Source: JBAXAM01 sp964565935
Lineage (GTDB): Bacteria > Pseudomonadota > Gammaproteobacteria > UBA9339
DNA: 24,870 nt
Reading direction: 5' to 3'
Assembly: GCA_964565935.1 (NCBI GenBank)
Contig: CAZMGW010000016.1
Location: 1 to 24,870 of the forward strand
A program made the position numbers and the translations under genes. The notes under the pieces were generated by a model. The model worked only from the letters and a program-made list of their open reading frames with translations. It did not search any database and was not told the DNA's origin. Positions 16,630 through 23,335 of the stretch are shown here, in pieces (the stretch's first letter is position 1; each line of letters starts with the position of its first letter).

Positions 16630-16671
16630 AAGTTACAGACATTAATTTTATTAAAAAATGGAGATTACAAA

Positions 16672-16785
16672 ATGGTAGCTAAAAAGAAAAAAGTAGTTAA
16701 GAAAGTAGTTAAGAAAGCCGTCAAGAAAGTTGTTAAAAAAGTTGCAAAGAAAGCATGTAAATGTGTCAGCAAAAAAAAGAAGTAG
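16672..16785 (+). CDS. 37-residue lysine-rich basic protein
   Basis: The short frame encodes 37 residues, 19 of them lysine: repeated VVKK units (VVKKVVKKAVKKVVKKVAKK, residues 8-27), then ACKCVSKKKK. The four-residue periodicity would give a basic helix with valines on one side. It is real by context: GGAGA (16660-16664) lies seven bases before the ATG, and a strong intrinsic terminator begins 12 bp after the stop. The composition resembles the lysine/alanine/valine repeats of bacterial histone H1-like tails, so binding to DNA or RNA is the likeliest role. A membrane-active peptide is an alternative. The two cysteines (29 and 31) are unusual for a histone-like tail and could bind metal or form disulfides. 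I know of no named homologue this short. Confidence 0.75.
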   Translation: MVAKKKKVVKKVVKKAVKKVVKKVAKKACKCVSKKKK

Positions 16786-16797
16786 TTTGTTCTTATT

Positions 16798-16844
16798 AAT
16801 ACGTCAACAGGAATATTAAAATATTTTTGTTGACGTATTTTTTT
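16798..16844 (+). terminator. Rho-independent terminator of the lysine-rich gene
   Basis: A perfect 12-bp stem AATACGTCAACA (16798-16809) / TGTTGACGTATT (16828-16839). The loop itself contains AATATT/AATATT, and T7 (16838-16844) follows. It is the clearest terminator in the window and separates this gene from ppsA. Confidence 0.92.
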
Positions 16845-17040
16845 AAACACAACTCGCTCGCGGGTACTTTCATGGAACCAGCACATAGTTGTAACTGCCT
16901 TAAAAAAGTCTTTTTTATCATCATGTTAATCACTATCTAGTAATGCTAATCAAAATCATGGGGCCAGTAACAATCAACATTATCTTTTTTATATAACAAA
17001 CTCAATTTTCTGACACAAGGAATAATCATTAAGGTGCTAT

Positions 17041-19401
17041 ATGAAAAAAAACCTAAAATACACTATAAATTTTGACCAACTCAGCATGAGGGATATTGCT
17101 AAAGTTGGCGGTAAAAACGCCTCTCTTGGCGAAATGATACAAAATCTCACCCAGGCCAAAATTAAAATCCCCTCAGGGTTTGCCACGACCGCAGAAGCAT
17201 ACGAAGACTTTCTGCTCACAAACCAGATAAACACAAAAATATATACAAAGCTAGCCGCGCTTAATGAAAAAAATCTAAAAAATCTCGCCAAAACCAGCCA
17301 TGAAATACGTCAATTGATCCTTAAAGCAAAATTTAGCCCTGAATTTATTGCCGCCATCACCAAAGAACACAATAAACTAGTCAAAAACAAAAAAAACTCC
17401 CTGGCAGTACGTTCTTCCGCCACTGCCGAAGATTTACCAAGCGCATCCTTTGCCGGACAACAAGACTCCTTCCTAAATGTGAGTGGCATAAAAAATATTT
17501 TGCTCGCAATTAAAAAAGTTTATGCTTCACTCTTTAATGAACGCGCGATTGTTTATCGCATCCAAAACGGCTTCCCACACAAAAAAGTTGCCATTTCAGC
17601 TGGCATACAAATTATGGTACGAAGTGACTGTGGATCTAGTGGCGTTATTTTTACTTTGGATACTGAAACCGGATTTGACAAAGTAGTTTTTATTAACGCA
17701 TCTTGGGGATTGGGCGAGTCAATTGTCCAAGGAAAAGTTAATCCCGACGAATTTCACGTTTATAAACCGAGCATTATCGCCAATAAACCAGCAATATTGA
17801 AACGCACTATCGGCGGCAAAGCTATTAAAACCATCTATAGCAAAAACTTCTCCACTAAAACCATAAAAACTAAAAAAACGGAGCAACAACGGTTTTGCAT
17901 TGATGATGCGGCCGTAACAACTCTGGCTCGCTATGCAATAGCAATCGAGAATCTTTATAAAAAACCGATGGATATTGAATGGGCCCAAGATGGCAAAACC
18001 AAAGAGCTATATATTGTACAAGCACGCCCGGAAACCGTACGTAGTCAAGAACAACATCAAATCATGGAACAGTTCTCTTTAGGAAAAACCGGAGAAATAA
18101 TTACTAGCGGCCATAGCGTTGGTCAAAAAATCGGCCAAGGTAATGCCTGCGTAATAACTAGCCACAAACAGATGCATCTCATGCAACCCGGGCAGGTTTT
18201 AGTTGCCGACATGACGGATCCTGACTGGGAACCAATCATGAAACTTGCCAAAGCAATTGTTACCAATCGCGGCGGACGCACTTGCCATGCGGCCATTGTT
18301 GCGCGCGAATTAGGTATTCCAGCAGTAGTTGGCTGCAATAACGCTACGACCAAAATTAAACACCACGCACCGATAACAGTCTCATGCGCTGGCGGAGAAA
18401 TTGGTCGGGTTTTTAAAGGTATTTTGCCAATCAAGGTTAAACATATCAAAATAACCAACATGCCAAAATTGCCCTGCAAGCTTTGCATGAATTTGGCCGA
18501 TCCAGACAAGGCTTTTTCTTATCAATATTTACCCAATGATGGCGTTGGCTTGGTACGCATCGAATTCATTATAAATAGTACTATCAGCATCCATCCAAAA
18601 GCGTTGTTACAGTTTAAAAGCTTATCAGCAAAACTCAAACAACAAATTAGCGCACGCACTGCCGCATACAAAAGCCATACAGAATTTTATATCGAAAAGT
18701 TACGCGAAGGCATTGCAACCATTGCCGCCGCATTCTTTCCCAAACCTATTATTGTGCGTTTTTCTGATTTCAAATCAAATGAGTATGCGAATTTATTGGG
18801 CGGCAGCCTATTTGAACCTCATGAAGAAAACCCAATGATTGGCTTTCGCGGCGGCTCTCGCTACTTGGCAAAACAATTCGCCGATTGCTTTTCTTTAGAA
18901 TGTGAAGCGGTAAAACGAGTTCGCACCATGGGACTTACTAACACCAAAGTAATGTTACCATTTACCAGAACCGTTGAAGAAGCAAAGCAACTTGTTGCGT
19001 TGCTTAAAACCAATGGCTTAGAACGCGGCGTTAATGATCTCAAAGTGATTTTAATGTGCGAGATCCCTTCAAATGCTCTTCTTGCGGATGAATTCTTGGA
19101 AATTTGCGATGGCTTCTCTATCGGTTCAAACGATTTGACCCAATTAACTCTGGGCCTTGATCGCGATTCTAGTTTGGTCGCCCATCTTTTTGATGAACGC
19201 AATCAAGCCGTTAAAAAGCTATTACACATGGCTATTCAAACCTGCAAAAAGAAGGGTAAATATATTGGCATTTGTGGACAAGCTCCTTCAGACTATCCAG
19301 AGTTCGCCAAATGGTTGCTTGATGAGGGCATTGAAAGCATTTCTTTAACCCCAGATTCAATTGTTGAAACCTGGCTGTATCTTGCTAAAAAAGCCAAATG
19401 A
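17041..19401 (+). CDS. ppsA: Phosphoenolpyruvate synthase
   Basis: A 786-residue protein (E. coli PpsA is 792). It converts pyruvate, ATP and water to PEP, AMP and phosphate, the entry to gluconeogenesis from pyruvate. The N-terminal PEP/pyruvate-binding ATP-grasp domain (about 5-345) has VGGKNASLGEM, LAVRSSATAEDLPSASFAGQ and IEWAQDG. The swivelling domain carries the phosphohistidine in GGRTCHAAIVAREL (His416; His421 in E. coli). The C-terminal barrel has FRGGSRY, IGSNDLTQLTLGLDRD and GICGQAPSD with the acid-base Cys745. AAGG (17031-17034) precedes the ATG. The gene follows a 196-bp interval after the terminator in which no promoter stands out. Its last four bases overlap rluD. The PpsR regulatory kinase gene often found beside ppsA is not in this window. 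Confidence 0.96.
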   Translation: MKKNLKYTINFDQLSMRDIAKVGGKNASLGEMIQNLTQAKIKIPSGFATTAEAYEDFLLTNQINTKIYTKLAALNEKNLKNLAKTSHEIRQLILKAKFSPEFIAAITKEHNKLVKNKKNSLAVRSSATAEDLPSASFAGQQDSFLNVSGIKNILLAIKKVYASLFNERAIVYRIQNGFPHKKVAISAGIQIMVRSDCGSSGVIFTLDTETGFDKVVFINASWGLGESIVQGKVNPDEFHVYKPSIIANKPAILKRTIGGKAIKTIYSKNFSTKTIKTKKTEQQRFCIDDAAVTTLARYAIAIENLYKKPMDIEWAQDGKTKELYIVQARPETVRSQEQHQIMEQFSLGKTGEIITSGHSVGQKIGQGNACVITSHKQMHLMQPGQVLVADMTDPDWEPIMKLAKAIVTNRGGRTCHAAIVARELGIPAVVGCNNATTKIKHHAPITVSCAGGEIGRVFKGILPIKVKHIKITNMPKLPCKLCMNLADPDKAFSYQYLPNDGVGLVRIEFIINSTISIHPKALLQFKSLSAKLKQQISARTAAYKSHTEFYIEKLREGIATIAAAFFPKPIIVRFSDFKSNEYANLLGGSLFEPHEENPMIGFRGGSRYLAKQFADCFSLECEAVKRVRTMGLTNTKVMLPFTRTVEEAKQLVALLKTNGLERGVNDLKVILMCEIPSNALLADEFLEICDGFSIGSNDLTQLTLGLDRDSSLVAHLFDERNQAVKKLLHMAIQTCKKKGKYIGICGQAPSDYPEFAKWLLDEGIESISLTPDSIVETWLYLAKKAK

Positions 19402-20345
19402 CTTCTAACGACTCGCAAATCAAGTTAACAAAAACTATTCCGCCTGAACTTAATCAAAGCCGGCTTGACTTGGCTCTTAGCACTTTGTTGCCAGAATACT
19501 CACGCGCTAAGATTCAAAGCTGGATTAAAGCCGGATATGTAACTGTTGATAACACCATTTTACGCGCCAAAGATAAAATACACACTGATCAAATTATTAG
19601 CATCAACGCACCAATTACACCCATCTCTACACAGCAACCACAACCAATTGCGCTTGACGTTATTTATGAAGATCTCGACATTATTGTTATTAATAAACCG
19701 GTAGGATTGGTGATTCATCCCGGCGCGGGTCAGGCCGACAACACCATGTTAAACGCCCTGCTCTACCGCTACCCTGAACTCGCCAATCTACCCCGAGCCG
19801 GCATTATTCATCGCTTAGATAAAGACACCTCTGGTCTGCTGGTAGTAACGCGTAGCTTGATGGCACACACCAAACTCTCTGCCGACTTACAAGCACGCAA
19901 GATAAAACGCGAATATGTGGCAATTGTTAACGGTGTTATAAACAGTGGTGGTACTATTGAAGCGCCAATTGGACGCCACCCAATTAAACGCACGCATATG
20001 GCGGTAAAATCCAGTGGGAAACCGGCAACCACACATTATCGAATCATTAAACACTTTCCTGCACATACGTATTTAAGAGTGATTTTAGATACCGGTCGCA
20101 CCCACCAAATTCGCGTCCATCTTGCTCATATTGGTTACCCGATTGTCGGCGATCCAACTTATGGCAAGGGAGCAAGGATACCAGCAAAATGCAGTGATGC
20201 CTTAAAGCAAACTCTGCAACAATTCAAACGCCAAGCATTGCATGCTCAACGCTTAGGATTTATGCATCCACGGACTGGAAAACTAATGGAGTGGGAAGTA
20301 ATATTACCAGAAGACATGGAAAAACTGCTGCAAGCACTACAATAA
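19398..20345 (+). CDS. rluD: 23S rRNA pseudouridine(1911/1915/1917) synthase
   Basis: A 315-residue RluA-family synthase. The N-terminal S4 RNA-binding domain (about 16-75) includes RLDLALSTLLPEYSRAKIQSWIKAGYV in two adjacent motifs. The catalytic core has IIHRLDKDTSGLLV with nucleophile Asp141, GRTHQIRVHLAHIGYPIVGD, and ALHAQRLGF near the end. RluD modifies helix 69 of 23S rRNA, at the subunit interface. The start codon overlaps the ppsA stop as ATGA, indicating coupled translation. The call as RluD rather than RluC or RluA rests on length, the S4 domain, and pgeF (yfiH) being close downstream, as in E. coli. Here pgeF is displaced by a small minus-strand gene and a CofE-like gene. Confidence 0.92.
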   Translation: MTSNDSQIKLTKTIPPELNQSRLDLALSTLLPEYSRAKIQSWIKAGYVTVDNTILRAKDKIHTDQIISINAPITPISTQQPQPIALDVIYEDLDIIVINKPVGLVIHPGAGQADNTMLNALLYRYPELANLPRAGIIHRLDKDTSGLLVVTRSLMAHTKLSADLQARKIKREYVAIVNGVINSGGTIEAPIGRHPIKRTHMAVKSSGKPATTHYRIIKHFPAHTYLRVILDTGRTHQIRVHLAHIGYPIVGDPTYGKGARIPAKCSDALKQTLQQFKRQALHAQRLGFMHPRTGKLMEWEVILPEDMEKLLQALQ

Positions 20346-20361
20346 TAGATCTTCAAAAATA

Positions 20362-20628
20362 TCAGCCCCCTTTCATAGGACTGGGCTTACTACTCTCATC
20401 AGATGACGGTTCTTTAGAAGAGAATGAAGGTGTTTTATTAATTTTATCAGACTCATTAGATGATAACGCTTTAGGAGGAATAACAAAATCCAAATCCGAT
20501 GAAGGATCTCCTCCTTCCTCAAAGAGATCATTAACAGTCACTTTAACCGCTCCCTTAACTGCTGATGCCATCTTTTGTATCTTAGAAAGAATTTTTGATG
20601 TGCTTGATGGTGATGACTGTGGCTGCAT
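20362..20628 (-). CDS. 88-residue Ser-rich hypothetical protein
   Basis: I do not recognise this protein. About 20 of 88 residues are serine. A short helical stretch, SKILSKIQKMASAVKGAVKV (residues 11-30), is followed by an acidic patch (DLFEEGGDPSSDLD) and a disordered Ser/Pro/Lys tail ending SSKPSPMKGG. There is no signal peptide or membrane segment. The gene is supported by a good ribosome site: on the minus strand GGAGAAG lies seven bases before the ATG. The plus-strand open frame over the same bases (20291-20632) is a shadow, since it starts inside rluD. The gene is convergent with rluD (16 bp) and divergent from the CofE-like gene, so it interrupts the usual rluD-pgeF order. A hydrophilic, disordered, Ser-rich tail is compatible with a secreted effector, but that is speculative. 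Confidence 0.6.
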   Translation of the reverse strand: MQPQSSPSSTSKILSKIQKMASAVKGAVKVTVNDLFEEGGDPSSDLDFVIPPKALSSNESDKINKTPSFSSKEPSSDESSKPSPMKGG

Positions 20629-20720
20629 ATAACTTCTCCATTTTGTCTTAATATGCCAGTGTCAAAAAATCCTCTTGGTATAAAATAAGAAATCCATTAC
20701 ATAATATCACAAAATATTAT

Positions 20721-20753
20721 TTGAATGATAATATAATTAATAATGATAATATA
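20721..20753 (+). promoter_or_regulatory. Promoter of the CofE-like gene overlapping a 12-bp direct repeat
   Basis: TTGAAT (20721-20726), an 18-nt spacer, and GATAAT (20745-20750). Two identical copies of AATGATAATATA (20724-20735 and 20742-20753) lie exactly over these boxes, 18 bp apart start to start. The repeat contains ATGATAAT, part of the enteric Fur-box consensus, but the other half of a Fur box is not present. It looks like a tandem operator of unknown regulator. Confidence 0.45.
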
Positions 20754-20784
20754 GAACCTTAAATTCTACAAAAGTAAGAAAATC

Positions 20785-21528
20785 ATGCTCGTAACTGCTC
20801 TAAAAACACATAAAGTAGAACGAGGAGAAGCTCTCCTGGCCATACTGGACGCCTATATCCCCAAAATTGCAGAAAACAGCGTCATAGCCATTGCCAGCAA
20901 AATCATAAGCATCTGCGAAAACCACTTAGCAGATAAAAGTAAAGACAAAGCAAGCTTAATCCACCGAGAATCCGATTTTTGCTTTGCCCCACCGCACAAA
21001 ATGCCAAATTTCTGCCTAACCTTAAAAAATCACCGTTTAATCCCAAATGCGGGGATTGACGAATCAAACTGTAATAACGCCTACGTGCTGCTTCCCCAAA
21101 AACCCCAAATAGCGGCAAAGAAAATCTGGAACCATTTGCGCAAACGCGACCACATTAAAAACCTGGGGGTAATCATTACCGATAGCAACATAACCCCTCT
21201 ACGCCGCGGCGTAACCGGCATAACCATTGGCTGGTGCGGCTTTGAACCCCTCTACAATTATATTGGCCAAAAAGACGTTTTTGACCGACCGCTTCAGGTT
21301 ACGCAAATCAATCTGCTTGATAGCCTTGCCACCGTCGCGACTTTAACCATGGGCGAAGGCAAGGAGCAAACGCCTATTGTACTCATAAAAAATGCGCCAA
21401 AAATCAATTTTCAAAACCGCGCCCCAACACCCAAAGAAGAACGATCAATTTATATCGATTCGAAAAACGATTTATTTGGTACTGTTGATTTTAAAAGACT
21501 CGCTGGATTGAGAAAAAAACATGAGTAA
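20785..21528 (+). CDS. CofE-like (F420-0:gamma-glutamyl ligase family, COG1478) protein
   Basis: A 247-residue protein of the family that adds glutamate to coenzyme F420-0. Conserved blocks are visible: IPNAGIDESN (86-95), GVIITDSNITPLRRGVTGITIGW in two adjacent motifs (128-150), a YNYIGQKDVFDRPL stretch, and TMGEGKEQTP (188-197), where CofE has its GE-rich loop. Gammaproteobacteria generally do not make F420, and no other F420 gene is in the window. A chlamydial member of this family is reported to replace FolC in folate glutamylation, so a folate-related gamma-glutamyl ligase is a reasonable alternative role. The last eight bases overlap pgeF (21521-21528), so the two are co-transcribed and probably coupled. 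The family assignment is firm; the substrate is open. Confidence 0.8.
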   Translation: MLVTALKTHKVERGEALLAILDAYIPKIAENSVIAIASKIISICENHLADKSKDKASLIHRESDFCFAPPHKMPNFCLTLKNHRLIPNAGIDESNCNNAYVLLPQKPQIAAKKIWNHLRKRDHIKNLGVIITDSNITPLRRGVTGITIGWCGFEPLYNYIGQKDVFDRPLQVTQINLLDSLATVATLTMGEGKEQTPIVLIKNAPKINFQNRAPTPKEERSIYIDSKNDLFGTVDFKRLAGLRKKHE

Positions 21529-22267
21529 TTATATAAAACCCAGTTGGCCCGCCCCAAAAAACGTCAAAGCTTTTACCACAAAACGCACGGGCGGTGTAAG
21601 CAAACCTCCGTACGATGGCTTTAATTTTGGTCTGCACACAGGTGATGACCCAAACGACGTTTTGGCTAACCGCAAAAAACTGTATCAAGAATTAGACTTG
21701 CCTTCAGAGCCTTTTTGGTTAAAACAAGAACATACAAACACCGCCATTCATCTCCAACAAAACACCAATCTAATAGAACCAGTGGCTGATGCCGCTTTTG
21801 CCACCACACCGGGTCTTGTTTGCGCAGTCATGACTGCCGACTGTGTGCCTATTTTAGTTTGTGACCGCAAAGGGACTATCGTCGCCGCGATTCACGCCGG
21901 CTGGAGGGGCATTGCAGCTGGAATAATTGAATCTACTATCAAAGCAATGAATATCAATCCAACAGAATTATTAGCTTGGCTTGGACCTGCCATCGGAGCA
22001 AATGCTTTTGAAACTGGCGATGACGTACGCGAAATCTTCATCAAGCACAATCCGGAAGCTAAAAAAGCCTTCGTTATGCATCAAGACCGTTTTCTTGCCA
22101 ATATTTACCTGCTCGCCTCACAGCGCTTAAATAGCGCAGGAGTTACAGCAATTTATGGGGGAGAATATTGCACTTTTACGCAAAAAGAACTTTTTTTCTC
22201 TTTTCGACGAGATGGAGCCAACAGTGGCAGAATGGCGAGCTTAATTTGGCTGACTACTTCTTCTTGA
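21521..22267 (+). CDS. pgeF: Peptidoglycan editing factor PgeF (YfiH/DUF152, multicopper-laccase-like fold)
   Basis: A 248-residue member of the YfiH family, matching E. coli YfiH in length. The zinc/copper site is intact: His71 in KQEHTN, Cys108 in TADCVP and His125 in IHAGWRG. In E. coli the protein prevents incorrect residues, L-Ser in place of L-Ala, from persisting in murein precursors. Relatives also show purine nucleoside phosphorylase/adenosine deaminase or phenol oxidase activity. The ATG at 21521 lies inside the end of the CofE-like gene. rluD-yfiH is an old conserved pair in gammaproteobacteria; here about 1.2 kb separates them. The stop codon (22265-22267) overlaps the -35 box of the next promoter. 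Confidence 0.92.
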   Translation: MSNYIKPSWPAPKNVKAFTTKRTGGVSKPPYDGFNFGLHTGDDPNDVLANRKKLYQELDLPSEPFWLKQEHTNTAIHLQQNTNLIEPVADAAFATTPGLVCAVMTADCVPILVCDRKGTIVAAIHAGWRGIAAGIIESTIKAMNINPTELLAWLGPAIGANAFETGDDVREIFIKHNPEAKKAFVMHQDRFLANIYLLASQRLNSAGVTAIYGGEYCTFTQKELFFSFRRDGANSGRMASLIWLTTSS

Positions 22268-22313
22268 GGTACGCATACCAAGCAAGTATAATAGCATCAA
22301 TTTTGATCAAAAT
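22264..22313 (+). promoter_or_regulatory. Near-consensus promoter with a palindrome at the predicted start site
   Basis: TTGAGG (22264-22269), a 17-nt spacer, and a perfect TATAAT (22287-22292), so transcription should begin near 22299. A perfect 14-bp palindrome ATTTTGATCAAAAT (22300-22313) covers the first transcribed bases, a classic place for a repressor operator. A strong Shine-Dalgarno TAAGGAG follows at 22321-22327. Confidence 0.65.
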
Positions 22314-22332
22314 GAGAAAGTAAGGAGTTGCT

Positions 22333-22824
22333 ATGGGTTATCCCAACATCATAAGCGCTGATTTTGTTAGCGAAACAATGAAACAGCAAATGCTTCAGAT
22401 AAACAATGACATCTCTCATTTACTCGAACTAGTCAAAGATCCTCAACGATATGGCGAATTAATACAGCTATTGGATCCTACTATGGATAAAGTAAATCTA
22501 CATACTACGTCGTTACAAACCAAATTAGCAGAAGAGCTGGACAGAAAAAGCAAAAAATTCGAGCAATCCATTAGCCCATTAGATGACCCTGTAACGCTGA
22601 CCAAAACCCCTCCACCAAGATTTTTATCTGCCGTCGATAAAGCAAAATGGAACGAGCTTGCAAAAGCTAAAGCCTCAATACAGCAATTAGCCGATTTTAA
22701 AAAATTATTAGTAACACATTTTAAAGATGAAGCATCTAAACAACCACAAGTAAAAAAACTAATGGAACAAAATGTAGCCATTAAGCAAATTCTAGATAAA
22801 ATACGACAAACATTGATGATCTAA
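22333..22824 (+). CDS. 163-residue helical hypothetical protein
   Basis: I do not recognise this protein. It is soluble, with no signal peptide or membrane segment, and is rich in Lys, Gln and Leu in patterns that suggest several amphipathic helices (about 14-70 and 100-160). They are joined by a Pro/Thr linker (VTLTKTPPPRF, about 87-97). The start is certain from TAAGGAG five bases upstream and a near-consensus promoter. It lies 19 bp before a gene for a helical repeat protein and is probably co-transcribed with it. Both have a Lys/Gln/Leu-rich helical character, so a joint structural or complex-forming role is possible. It could be lineage-specific or a secreted effector; no catalytic motif is seen. 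Confidence 0.75.
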   Translation: MGYPNIISADFVSETMKQQMLQINNDISHLLELVKDPQRYGELIQLLDPTMDKVNLHTTSLQTKLAEELDRKSKKFEQSISPLDDPVTLTKTPPPRFLSAVDKAKWNELAKAKASIQQLADFKKLLVTHFKDEASKQPQVKKLMEQNVAIKQILDKIRQTLMI

Positions 22825-22843
22825 AAAATTTAGAGAAAAGCAC

Positions 22844-23236
22844 ATGCAACCAGAACAAACCGAAGTATTGCAAAAAAACTTGGAAAAATTAGAACAAGAA
22901 TGGAATAAGCTTATCAATATCCTCAAAATTGATACACCAGTACTACAACCAAAACAAATTGAGGAATTGCAAAAAAACTTGGAAGAATTAAAACAGGAAT
23001 GGAACAAATTTATCGAGACCCTCGAAATTAACACCCCGGTATTACAACCAGCACAAGCTGAAGAATTGCGAAAAAACCTGGGGGAATTAAAACAGGAATG
23101 GAGCAAGCTTACCAAGACCCTAGAAATTACCCCCCCATTACAACCAGCACAAGCTGAAGAATTGAGAAAAAACCTGGAGGAATTAAAACAGGAATGGAAC
23201 AAGTTTACCAATATCTTCTCCAAAACCACCAACATA
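22844..23236 (+). repeat. Four tandem 96-99 bp coding repeats
   Basis: Units start at 22844, 22943, 23042 and 23138 (99, 99, 96 and 99 bp). Units 3 and 4 differ at only a few positions in their first 78 bases. A C7 run (23130-23136) marks the shortened junction between units 3 and 4. Confidence 0.85.
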
Positions 23237-23320
23237 CTCAGGCAGAGCTGGCAAACTTCGCAAAAAGAAGCTCCAAAAGAAGAAAAAAAGGAAAGCCCTC
23301 GTACCCCAATACAACCATAA
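22844..23320 (+). CDS. 158-residue protein of four tandem 33-residue helical repeats
   Basis: Four tandem repeats fill residues 1-131: 1-33, 34-66, 67-98 and 99-131. The consensus core is LQPxQxEEL-KNLEELKQEWNK, with an invariant Glu-Trp pair and usually a TP turn between units. The third repeat is one residue short. Each unit should form one long amphipathic or coiled-coil helix. The tail (132-158) is hydrophilic and Lys/Glu rich, with KEAPKEEKKESPRTP. Repeats 3 and 4 are nearly identical in DNA, so the array grew recently. The ribosome site is modest (AGAG at about 22832). There is no signal peptide or membrane segment. The 207-codon minus-strand frame across this gene is a repeat-driven shadow. 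The function is unknown; binding to a partner helix or self-assembly fits the structure. Confidence 0.75.
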   Translation: MQPEQTEVLQKNLEKLEQEWNKLINILKIDTPVLQPKQIEELQKNLEELKQEWNKFIETLEINTPVLQPAQAEELRKNLGELKQEWSKLTKTLEITPPLQPAQAEELRKNLEELKQEWNKFTNIFSKTTNILRQSWQTSQKEAPKEEKKESPRTPIQP

Positions 23321-23335
23321 ATAAAGAGACCCAGC

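Noticed and set aside
20291..20632. 113-codon plus-strand frame at the rluD end
   Set aside because: Starts inside rluD without a ribosome site; the minus-strand 88-residue frame has a good one.
22844..23236. Regular repeats as a CRISPR array
   Set aside because: The units are 96-99 bp, contiguous without spacers, and in frame in a coding sequence.
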